Assembly (NCBI RefSeq): GCF_014873705.1
Contig: NZ_JADBDS010000003.1
Span: 248,001 to 312,000, forward strand
Length of the DNA stretch: 64,000 nucleotides
Direction of reading: 5' to 3'
Source of the DNA: Mycobacterium sp. OAS707
Lineage (GTDB): Bacteria > Actinomycetota > Actinomycetes > Mycobacteriales > Mycobacteriaceae
The first letter of the stretch is position 1, and each line of letters begins with the position of its first letter. Of the stretch, positions 32,578 through 39,516 are shown one piece after another. Both the position numbers and the translations under genes were made by a program. The notes below the pieces were generated by a model. The model did no database searches and had not been told where the DNA came from. It worked only from the letters and a program-made list of their open reading frames with translations.

Positions 32578-33312
32578 TCAGTTCTTCGCTTGAATCTGCG
32601 CCAGACGCTTGAGCGCTCTCCCGTCGGTGAGTTCGCCCCGGGATTCTGGGTGCTGCCAATAGAACCGGACGAGTTCTCGCAATGCTGCACCGTAAGGTGT
32701 CATCCCACCGGCTGCGATCGTGGCGGTGCTTTCGTCTGACATGACGAACACGATCGCGTTCGGTGTTGGCGCCTGTTTGCTCGGTTCCTCGTCGGTGACG
32801 TCGTGGACTTGCTCCCAGCCACCCGAATTTGACCGAAAACCTTCTGACAACTCGAATCCGGCCGGCGTCACGCGCAGGTACTTGGTGCTGCCCCGACTTA
32901 CATTCCGCCACAACATCGGTGCGCCCATCGCCACAAGCACGGCGCTGACAAACGGCAGCGAGTAGCGCATGAAGGGTGGCACCGGGATATCCAGCTTCCC
33001 GAGTGGTACGAGTACCACGATCAGGGCGCAGGCTACGACGGCGCCGGCGAGCGACACCTGGATGGATGTGTCGATGACGCGATCGGGCCGAAACGTCGTG
33101 CCCGCGTCGTCGACTTCTACGCGTGGAGTCACCGTGCCTCGGACAGCCTTAGCCACAGGAAATATCAACCCGTAGCAGAACGCGCAGCCACCAAGCGCCA
33201 CAACGGCCGACGGGTACTCACCACGCACCAGACTGCGCACAGCCAAAAACGCGGCAACAGTTCCGATGGTGCCGAAGAAAAGCCAGGCCAGTATCGCAGT
33301 GGACATCTTCAT
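32578..33312 (-). CDS. Four-helix membrane protein, paralogue B (immunity-like)
   Basis: 244 residues: four transmembrane helices in two pairs (about 5-27, 36-56, 83-105, 113-133), then a cytosolic domain (about 145-244) with a PH-like opening (STKYLRVTPAGFELSEGF). The C-terminus REL-VRFYWQHPESRGELTDG is nearly shared with the protein at 34661-35386 (RYYWKHPDDRQELTDG), so the two are paralogues in one operon. Duplicated polytopic membrane proteins beside a membrane-active effector resemble immunity proteins of type VII secretion toxins; that role is inferred. Confidence 0.75.
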   Translation of the reverse strand: MKMSTAILAWLFFGTIGTVAAFLAVRSLVRGEYPSAVVALGGCAFCYGLIFPVAKAVRGTVTPRVEVDDAGTTFRPDRVIDTSIQVSLAGAVVACALIVVLVPLGKLDIPVPPFMRYSLPFVSAVLVAMGAPMLWRNVSRGSTKYLRVTPAGFELSEGFRSNSGGWEQVHDVTDEEPSKQAPTPNAIVFVMSDESTATIAAGGMTPYGAALRELVRFYWQHPESRGELTDGRALKRLAQIQAKN

Positions 33313-33333
33313 CAGCGGCGAACTTCCTGGCCG

Positions 33334-34653
33334 TCAGTGGGGAGCCACCAACGAGAAGAGCTTGTCGTCGGTGCGTTGAACCAATGTCGTGTTCACCTTC
33401 CACACCTCTTTGGCTTCGTTCGGCGCGGAACCCGGAATCGACCACAGCGTGTCGCAGGTCGCTAGGTCGACACCTTGTGCAGGAGATTCCGCCGTCAGGG
33501 CGACCGCAACCTCGCCGTCTGACGCGATGTACTGGTAACCGAGGCTTGCGCCTTCACACGCTTTCCCTGCCTTGGCCGTTCGCAAGTCGAATTGCTGCCA
33601 TCTTCGATGGTCGGCATCGGTCGAGATGTAGAACCGAAACCCGATCAGACGTGCATCTGGCGACGGTACCGATGGCGGCAGGTCGAGCAGCTTTCTGCCA
33701 TCGATGCTGTAAACACGATTGTTGGAAGCCGACCCCACAACAGGGAGGTCTAAGGAGCGGGTCTCGAGACGGCCATCCCCCTGCGGCTCACCGACCTTCT
33801 TGCCGGTGTTGTCGAAGAAGGCGACCCGTTCCGTGAGATCAGGTCCCTCGGTGTATTCGTAACCGAAGCCCCCGGGATAGACAACTGCCTGACCAAGCTG
33901 AACATCCTGCAGCACAGCAGGTTTCACAATTTTTCCGTCGACGACAGAGAACACGATGTCACTTACCTGGCCACTGCCTTGGACTGCGAGCGTCGATGGA
34001 GCGCTGTCACGCGCCATCTTGGTGAACTGAGCGGGAAGTATGCCGTTGCCGGGCACGAACCAGGTCAGCTCGCCACGCGATCCCACGCCGTAGATGCCTT
34101 TGCCGGTGACGGTCGCAACGGCGTAGTCGCCGATCTGTTCGAGAATGGGCTGACCGTCCGTTCTCGCTACGCGCAGATCGGTAGGACCGTCGAAGGTTAG
34201 TGTGCCCGACGACGTATCGACCGCCCATGCGGTTGACGGCACTTTGGGGTCAGGCCCTTGTCGTACGCACAGAACCGCGGGTGGGCCGTTGACGTAACAG
34301 TTGAAATCCGTTGCATCACCGGCCGATCCGAGGCGCACCGGTCCGAACACACGCCGACCATTCGTCACGTCGAGGCCAAGCAGCCACCACCCCTCGCCTG
34401 CAATACCCAGGAAGACGCCACGATCACCGATATTGCCCACCGGCCGCACTACTGTTCCCGGCGGAAGACCTAGGTCCTTCGCGGTCGTTGTCCACCCAGG
34501 CACCGGCTGCCGGCGCATCGATGAGGACAGCAGAGTCTGTTGCGGCAGGCCCGTCACCGACGGTGCGGCATGCGGCTGCTCCTCTGCAGCGCGGCCACCG
34601 CAGCCGACCAACACGAGCAAGGCTGCGAAGAGCCACAGGATTTTCAGCATCAT
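33334..34653 (-). CDS. Lipoprotein with beta-propeller-like repeats
   Basis: 439 residues. The signal peptide MMLKILWLFAALLVLVGC ends in the lipobox LVGC (Cys18), so the mature protein is lipid-anchored outside the membrane. The rest is beta-rich, with repeating GxxxxxLDxxxG-type strands (GWWLLGLDVTNGRRVFGPV, TAWAVDTSSGTLTF, FVPGNGILP, NRVYSIDGRKLLDLPP) that suggest a PQQ-like or WD-type propeller; Cys pairs near the C-terminus. It sits between two paralogous membrane proteins. No family assigned; an extracytoplasmic binding or scaffold role is inferred. Start could be the second ATG (34650). Confidence 0.75.
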   Translation of the reverse strand: MMLKILWLFAALLVLVGCGGRAAEEQPHAAPSVTGLPQQTLLSSSMRRQPVPGWTTTAKDLGLPPGTVVRPVGNIGDRGVFLGIAGEGWWLLGLDVTNGRRVFGPVRLGSAGDATDFNCYVNGPPAVLCVRQGPDPKVPSTAWAVDTSSGTLTFDGPTDLRVARTDGQPILEQIGDYAVATVTGKGIYGVGSRGELTWFVPGNGILPAQFTKMARDSAPSTLAVQGSGQVSDIVFSVVDGKIVKPAVLQDVQLGQAVVYPGGFGYEYTEGPDLTERVAFFDNTGKKVGEPQGDGRLETRSLDLPVVGSASNNRVYSIDGRKLLDLPPSVPSPDARLIGFRFYISTDADHRRWQQFDLRTAKAGKACEGASLGYQYIASDGEVAVALTAESPAQGVDLATCDTLWSIPGSAPNEAKEVWKVNTTLVQRTDDKLFSLVAPH

Positions 34654-34660
34654 TCGTGCC

Positions 34661-35386
34661 TCAGGATTCTGTCTCGAGCCGCCGCAGAGCCCGGCCGTCG
34701 GTTAGTTCCTGACGGTCATCGGGATGTTTCCAGTAGTAGCGCACAAACTCCCGCAGCGCGTGACCGCCTGGTGTGTACCAGTCAGAGGGCAAGATTCGAG
34801 TACGCCCCTCGGTGGTTGTGATGTAGGTGGTTCCACTGGATCGGCGCGAGTTCTGGGGTCTGTCCGCGACATCTGTCACTTCGTCCCATGTTCGCAGCGC
34901 GGAGTTCACCGTGTTTCCCAACTCCAGGTTGTCGACCGTCATGCGGACGTAACTCGTCCCGCGTCGTCTGACGATCTGGAGCACACTGAAAACGCCTACC
35001 AACGTTGCGGCGGCACAAGCGAACACGAAGTACCTCACGTCGTTGCGTGGCACGCGAATGGCGATCATATCGAGAGGTGCGAAAACGGCGTAGCACGCCA
35101 TCCCGAGGAACGCCCCGAAGGTCGAAGCCATCAAAAGGGCGTCCACTCGCCGGTCCGGCCGCACCATGATTCCGTCACTCTCACGCTGGATGCGCGGCTT
35201 CACTTTTCGCAGGGCGACGACGGCCAGCATCAATATCAAGCCCAGCGTGAAGACCGCGAATCCCAGTGCCACGACGGCCGATAGGTACTCTCCGCGCGCG
35301 ATGTAGACGAATGCCCAAATGAGGCAGAAAATACCCAAAGGACCGAAGAGAATCCACAGGTACGCGGTAGCGAGCGACGACTTCAC
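34661..35386 (-). CDS. Four-helix membrane protein, paralogue A (immunity-like)
   Basis: 241 residues: four transmembrane helices (about 7-30, 38-58, 85-107, 117-137), then a soluble domain opening with GTSYVRMTVDNLELGN and ending REFVRYYWKHPDDRQELTDGRALRRLE, the tail shared with the second paralogue. The GTG start at 35386 overlaps the stop of the WxG effector-like gene by 4 bp (GTGA), so it is translated in step with it. Tight coupling to a putative membrane toxin is what an immunity gene would show. The frame extends upstream to 35629 but that part is a shadow. Confidence 0.75.
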   Translation of the reverse strand: MKSSLATAYLWILFGPLGIFCLIWAFVYIARGEYLSAVVALGFAVFTLGLILMLAVVALRKVKPRIQRESDGIMVRPDRRVDALLMASTFGAFLGMACYAVFAPLDMIAIRVPRNDVRYFVFACAAATLVGVFSVLQIVRRRGTSYVRMTVDNLELGNTVNSALRTWDEVTDVADRPQNSRRSSGTTYITTTEGRTRILPSDWYTPGGHALREFVRYYWKHPDDRQELTDGRALRRLETES

Positions 35387-36726
35387 GGCGCGCACATTAC
35401 GTTGCCGACCAATTCCCCCACGTATCCGAAGACGAAGCCGCCCGCCGTGTTTGCGCCGAACGCCGCGATTGGACCGACTCCCGGTATGGCTCCCACGACA
35501 ACAGAGGTTGCGAGACCTCCGGCCACCCCAACACCACCCGACCACGCGGCAACGCAGCGGTCGTACAAGGTATCCGCCGTGACCATGTTGTAGGCCATCG
35601 TCGCGATGCCCAGCGCCGGCCCACCCCATTTCGCGCCGGCTTTGACCTTCTCCAGTTCCGCCATCGACAGCCCCGGAATGCCTTTGTCGGCTTTGGTTTC
35701 CAGCCCCGAGAGCGCACCGCCGGCCAATGTGGGAATCGGGTCGTTGAAGAACGAGTCCGGCAACACGGCGTGCCGACCGTCAGGCGTCGTGCAGCTACCG
35801 GTGCGGACTCCGTCGGCGGTTTCCGACATCACGACGTGCGTTCCATCGCCGTACCACACCTCGGTCGACTTGCCGCCGTCCTCACGCGGAATGGTCGACG
35901 TCAGCGATACCGTTTTCCCGTTCTTGTCGGTGTGCAGCACCGTGATCGTCCCCGCTGGGTACACCTGCTCGCTGGGCAAGCCTTGGTCGATGTACTCCGT
36001 CGTTACCTGTTTGCTGCCGTCCAGCATCGTGAACGTGGTGATCTGGTTGCCGTCCTTGTCCACTGAGTGGCTGACTTCGCGGACCGTCGACGCCATGTCC
36101 TGAGCACGGGCGATTTCCTGGAACTGCCTCCCCTCCTCTGTTCTCGGATCTGCCACGTCGTCGCCGGGGACGGGCGGCACCGGACCGGGAGGCCCGTACT
36201 CCAGATTCGTGAAAACCGATCCAGCGCCTGCCCTCGTTACCAGCAACGCCCGAGCGGTCGACGCGTCGGCTTCGTCAACGGCCTCCAACAGCCCGTTGAC
36301 CTCGCCCTGGGCCGCTTCGGCTTCCTTCTGCAGTTGAGCGGCCTTCTCCGCTGACATCTCCGCCGGGTCGATCATCACGACCCACTGGTCAGTGACGTTC
36401 AGTGGTCCGCTGTCGATTTCCTCGGCGGTCGCCAATAGCTTGGCCCTGGCCCCACCGATCGACGAACTGCCTTTTTCCAGAGCGCCGGCAAAAGCTTCGG
36501 CATAGTTTTTGAATCGTGACGCCCTGTCAGTCGCTCGACCGAACATGTCCGCGGCCGCGGCGTGAGCCTCACCGCCCCATCCCCGCGCCTCAGGCATCCG
36601 GTCGATTCGATCATCGAGATCGCGGACCGCGGTGTAAATCGATCCTCCGGCGGCCCTGATGGTCGATGCCGGCGCCAACAGCGACTCAGGGTTCCAGCTC
36701 TGCAACCGCGAACGTGAAGGCAGCAA
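35383..36726 (-). CDS. WxG-type secreted effector with C-terminal glycine-zipper domain
   Basis: About 447 residues. N-terminal helical domain (about 8-110) with WNPESLL and the WxG turn RGWGGEAH (W50), as in ESX substrates; helical, acidic linker to about 165; Pro-rich spacer (GPPGPVPPVPG, 179-188); a beta-rich repeat region (215-310); then a C-terminal hydrophobic domain (366-447) with a glycine zipper (GGVGVAGGLATS, GAIPGVGPIAAFG, NTAGGFVFGYVGELVG). No signal peptide. The layout resembles Gram-positive T7 toxins with membrane-depolarising zipper domains. Start TTG 36726, 2 nt after the EspC-like stop, is inferred from coupling. Confidence 0.72.
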   Translation of the reverse strand: MLPSRSRLQSWNPESLLAPASTIRAAGGSIYTAVRDLDDRIDRMPEARGWGGEAHAAAADMFGRATDRASRFKNYAEAFAGALEKGSSSIGGARAKLLATAEEIDSGPLNVTDQWVVMIDPAEMSAEKAAQLQKEAEAAQGEVNGLLEAVDEADASTARALLVTRAGAGSVFTNLEYGPPGPVPPVPGDDVADPRTEEGRQFQEIARAQDMASTVREVSHSVDKDGNQITTFTMLDGSKQVTTEYIDQGLPSEQVYPAGTITVLHTDKNGKTVSLTSTIPREDGGKSTEVWYGDGTHVVMSETADGVRTGSCTTPDGRHAVLPDSFFNDPIPTLAGGALSGLETKADKGIPGLSMAELEKVKAGAKWGGPALGIATMAYNMVTADTLYDRCVAAWSGGVGVAGGLATSVVVGAIPGVGPIAAFGANTAGGFVFGYVGELVGNVMCAP

Positions 36727-36728
36727 GA

Positions 36729-37013
36729 TCAGAACAGCTGCTTGAAGGTGCCTGCCAGCGCGTGGTCGTCGACCTCGTAACGGTCGCCAGCACCGCGGAC
36801 GGCTTGGCCCATGGACGTGATGTCCTTCACGATGTCCTTTGCCGCGAGCCCCAGGTGGTGGCCGACCTGGCGAGCCGCCCACTGCGTCTCCGACCCCGGC
36901 AACCCGTCGGCCGCAATTGTTGAGGTATTACCAACGTCGATTCCACTGATCGTCGCCGCGATGGCATCAACTTGAGCAGCGAAGGCGCGCAACACTTCTG
37001 GATCGACAAGCAC
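36729..37013 (-). CDS. EspC-like (DUF2580) ESX-secretion partner protein
   Basis: 94 residues, a predicted helical hairpin: helix 1 (about 5-22, EVLRAFAAQVDAIAATI) and helix 2 (about 47-75). Near the C-terminus it carries YEVDD, which fits the type VII secretion motif YxxxD/E. Similar to EspC/DUF2580 proteins, which are secreted with ESX substrates. I chose the GTG at 37013, which has GGGAG 5 nt upstream. First gene of the island operon, 2 nt before the WxG effector, so it probably forms the targeting partner of that protein. No ESX core gene is in the window. Confidence 0.75.
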   Translation of the reverse strand: MLVDPEVLRAFAAQVDAIAATISGIDVGNTSTIAADGLPGSETQWAARQVGHHLGLAAKDIVKDITSMGQAVRGAGDRYEVDDHALAGTFKQLF

Positions 37014-37069
37014 CAATACTCCCGTGGTTCACCAAGCCGGGCGGCGCCGTGACAGCGACCACCGATGCG

Positions 37070-37075
37070 AACCTA
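37070..37075 (-). promoter_or_regulatory. Possible extended -10 of the island operon
   Basis: TGTTAGGTT on the minus strand contains TAGGTT with an upstream TGn element, about 57 nt before the EspC-like start. Predicted by eye. Confidence 0.35.
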
Positions 37076-37126
37076 ACACGGGTCATATAGGGGCTCTGAC
37101 ACCAATTTGCGCACCTCGGCATCCCA

Positions 37127-37187
37127 TCGAGCGTGCGCAAAATGCCAACATCCGCCCGCGTGTCGTGTGCAGACACGCACGCTCGGC
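37127..37187. repeat. Dispersed palindromic intergenic repeat, copy B
   Basis: GAGCGTGCG (37129-37137) / CGCACGCTC (37176-37184) with an inner GTGTCG...AGACAC region. Its reverse complement aligns with copy A (31826-31891) at both ends. It lies 12 bp after the purQ stop and upstream of the island operon, so it may terminate purQ. Confidence 0.7.
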
Positions 37188-37198
37188 TGTTCGGGAGG

Positions 37199-37873
37199 TT
37201 AGGCCGCGAGCACCAGATCCAGCGCGGAGTAGAACAGGCCGAGGCCGTCGTCGGACGGACCAGTCAACGCCTCGGTGGCGTGCTCTGGATGCGGCATCAA
37301 GCCGACGACGCGGCCGTTGGCCGAGCTGATACCGGCGATGTCGCGCATCGATCCGTTGGGATTGTCGCGGTAGCGGAACACCACGCGGCCGTCGCCCTCG
37401 AGTTCGTCGAGCACCTGCTCGCTGGCGACGTAGCGGCCCTCCCCGGACTTCAGCGGCACCAGGATGTCGGCGCCGACGTCGTAACGCGAGGTCCACGCCG
37501 ACGAATTCGACGCCACCTCGAGCCACAGATCGCGGCAGACGAAGTGCAGGCCCGCGTTACGCGTCAACGCGCCCGGCAGCAGGCCCGCCTCGCACAGCAC
37601 CTGAAAACCGTTGCAAATCCCCAACACTGGCAGTCCCTGCTCCGCGCCGCGGACGACCTCGCCCATCACAGGTGCGAACTTCGCGATCGCACCGCATCGC
37701 AGATAGTCGCCGTACGAGAAACCACCGGGCACCACAACAGCGTCGACGCCCTTGAGGTCGGCATCGGCGTGCCACAGGCTGACCGCCTCGGCGCCTGCCA
37801 GTCGAACCGCCCGTGCCGCGTCGACGTCGTCAAGTGTGCCCGGGAATGTGATCACGCCCACTCGCGCGGTCAC
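37199..37873 (-). CDS. purQ: Phosphoribosylformylglycinamidine synthase I PurQ
   Basis: Glutaminase subunit of the PurLQS complex; a 224-residue class I amidotransferase. Catalytic nucleophile Cys87 in PVLGICNGFQVLCEAG and the His/Glu of GLMPHPEHATEAL complete the triad. The N-terminal VGVITFPGTLDDVDAARA and GGFSYGDYLRCGAIAKF are typical. GTG start at 37873 overlaps the purS stop by 4 bp (GTGA). purL lies 11 kb away, so the complex is encoded in two places. Confidence 0.97.
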   Translation of the reverse strand: MTARVGVITFPGTLDDVDAARAVRLAGAEAVSLWHADADLKGVDAVVVPGGFSYGDYLRCGAIAKFAPVMGEVVRGAEQGLPVLGICNGFQVLCEAGLLPGALTRNAGLHFVCRDLWLEVASNSSAWTSRYDVGADILVPLKSGEGRYVASEQVLDELEGDGRVVFRYRDNPNGSMRDIAGISSANGRVVGLMPHPEHATEALTGPSDDGLGLFYSALDLVLAA

Positions 37874-38109
37874 GATTGCTCCCTGCTGACGCTGAAGTCC
37901 TCGATGACCGTGTTCGCCAACAGAGATTCGGCGATTTCGGCCAGGGTCTCGTCGTCGATGCTGTCGTCGACCTCGAGCTCGAATCGCTTGCCCTGCCGGA
38001 CATCTGACACACCGTCGAAGCCGAGACGACCCAGCGCGCCGACGATCGCCTGCCCTTGCGGGTCCAGGATCTCCGCCTTGGGCATCACGTGCACCACCAC
38101 CCTTGCCAC
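37870..38109 (-). CDS. purS: PurS subunit of FGAM synthase
   Basis: A 79-residue PurS, which bridges PurL and PurQ. The whole protein is the family domain: MARVVVHVMPKAEILDPQG at the start, FDGVSDVRQGKRFELEV in the middle. I chose the GTG at 38109 because it gives the canonical N-terminus and has a TAGAGT -10 box 7 nt upstream (leaderless); a GTG at 38118 overlaps that -10. It is cotranslated with purQ. Confidence 0.95.
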   Translation of the reverse strand: MARVVVHVMPKAEILDPQGQAIVGALGRLGFDGVSDVRQGKRFELEVDDSIDDETLAEIAESLLANTVIEDFSVSREQS

Positions 38110-38116
38110 GGCGATC

Positions 38117-38122
38117 ACTCTA
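38117..38122 (-). promoter_or_regulatory. -10 box of purSQ
   Basis: TAGAGT on the minus strand, 7 nt before the GTG at 38109; leaderless. Confidence 0.6.
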
Positions 38123-38136
38123 CCTGCGGCTACTGC

Positions 38137-38817
38137 TCAACCACCCGACCGGCACGATCCGAGGTACGCGTCGCAGAGTGGCGCGGCCATCGCATCGAAG
38201 AGCTGCGCGTCGGCGACCCCAGGCCAGTCGACTCGTGGGGGCAGCGTCGACCACATGGCCAGTTCGACGACGGTGCTGCTCTCGGGGTGGGCCAGCAAGT
38301 ACTCGTGCATGACCTGATGACCCGCATCGCTGATCACGGCAGCAATCCGGCGCGGCTCATCAGTGGTGATCGAAGGCGAGACTCCCGCGGCCGTCGATTG
38401 GCAGCCCTGCAGTCGTGACCTGGCGGTCCCCAGCGCGGTCAGCGCCGTCGGGCCGCCCGTCGCGGAGTCACCGCGCCAATGCATCACCTGCACCAACAGG
38501 TTCCACTGGCCCTGCTCGTGCAGCACGACCGACCGCGCTGCCACCGCGTACGCACGAGGGTCGTTGGCAACCAACGGGCTGCCACACATCGCCTCGAAGC
38601 CGAAGCGCGGCGACGGCGCCGTCACCGCCAGGCCTGCCAGTCCTGGCCAGCGATAGACCGGATACAGCGGAATGGACGTCGGCGCGATCCACGCCGAATC
38701 GGGGATCGCGTCGCAGATCGGCGGGCACACGCCTGGCACCGCGTGCGCAGGCCAGGCCGCATTCGGGGCGACAGCCAACCCGCAGGTCACCATTGCCATC
38801 GCCAGTAGCAATCGCAC
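38137..38817 (-). CDS. Secreted protein of unknown function
   Basis: 226 residues with a signal peptide (MRLLLAMAMVTCGLAVAPNA, cleavage probably near residues 26-30). The mature part has an even number of cysteines (VCPPICDAIP, AMCGSP, LQGCQST, APLCDAYLGSC), as expected for an exported disulfide protein, and no recognisable catalytic motif. The start is a GTG at 38817. It lies upstream of purSQ on the same strand but purS has its own promoter. Function unknown. Confidence 0.72.
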   Translation of the reverse strand: MRLLLAMAMVTCGLAVAPNAAWPAHAVPGVCPPICDAIPDSAWIAPTSIPLYPVYRWPGLAGLAVTAPSPRFGFEAMCGSPLVANDPRAYAVAARSVVLHEQGQWNLLVQVMHWRGDSATGGPTALTALGTARSRLQGCQSTAAGVSPSITTDEPRRIAAVISDAGHQVMHEYLLAHPESSTVVELAMWSTLPPRVDWPGVADAQLFDAMAAPLCDAYLGSCRSGG

Positions 38818-38862
38818 CGCTTAACTTCCCCCTGCTCGCCCCTTGCGCGCCACAATATAGGC

Positions 38863-39516
38863 ATGCAATTGACGCATTTCGGCCATTCATGCTTACTCGC
38901 AAATTTCAAGGGCGAATCCGGTGAGGACACGACGGTGTTGTTCGATCCTGGGAACTTCTCGCACGGATTCGAGGGAATCACCGGCCTGTCGGCGATCCTG
39001 ATCACCCACCAGCACCCCGACCACGCCGATACAGAACGACTGCCGGCCCTCGTCGAGGCCAACCCGCAGGCCGCGCTGTACGCGGACCCGCAGACCGCTC
39101 AGCAGCTGGGCGGCCCGTGGAAGGCCGTGCATGTCGGGGACGAGTTCAGCGTCGGCCACCTGACGGTGCGCGGCGTCGGCGGTCGGCACGCCGTGATTCA
39201 CCCGGAAATCCCTGTGATCGACAACATTTCGTATCTCGTCGGCGACGGTGCGCACGCCGCACGGTTGATGCATCCCGGCGACGCGCTGTTCACCCCTGGC
39301 GAGCCCGTCGACGTGCTCGCCACCCCGGCCGCCGCGCCATGGATGAAGATCTCGGAGGCCGTCGAGTATCTGCGCGCGGTCGCGCCCGCCCGCGCGGTGC
39401 CGATCCACCAGGCGATCATCGAACCGAACGCCCGCGGCATCTACTACGGACGGCTGTCCGAGATGACTGACACCGACTTCCAGGTGCTCGAGGAGGAAAG
39501 CAGCAGGGAGTTCTAG
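38863..39516 (+). CDS. Metallo-beta-lactamase-fold hydrolase (Rv0786c type)
   Basis: 217 residues. MQLTHFGHSCLL and the metal motif THQHPDH (H49, H51, D53, H54) are those of the UlaG/UPF0173-like branch of MBL hydrolases; later ligands in GGRHAVIHPEIPVIDN, MHPGDALF and VPIHQAI. Cytosolic and dinuclear-metal dependent; substrate unknown (relatives act on phosphodiesters or lactones). Its stop overlaps the convergent FAD-dehydrogenase stop by 4 bp. Confidence 0.87.
   Translation: MQLTHFGHSCLLANFKGESGEDTTVLFDPGNFSHGFEGITGLSAILITHQHPDHADTERLPALVEANPQAALYADPQTAQQLGGPWKAVHVGDEFSVGHLTVRGVGGRHAVIHPEIPVIDNISYLVGDGAHAARLMHPGDALFTPGEPVDVLATPAAAPWMKISEAVEYLRAVAPARAVPIHQAIIEPNARGIYYGRLSEMTDTDFQVLEEESSREF

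Noticed and set aside
31826..37187. Island as a composite transposon
   Set aside because: The inverted repeats are short palindromic intergenic elements, not IS ends; no transposase lies between or beside them and no target-site duplication was evident.
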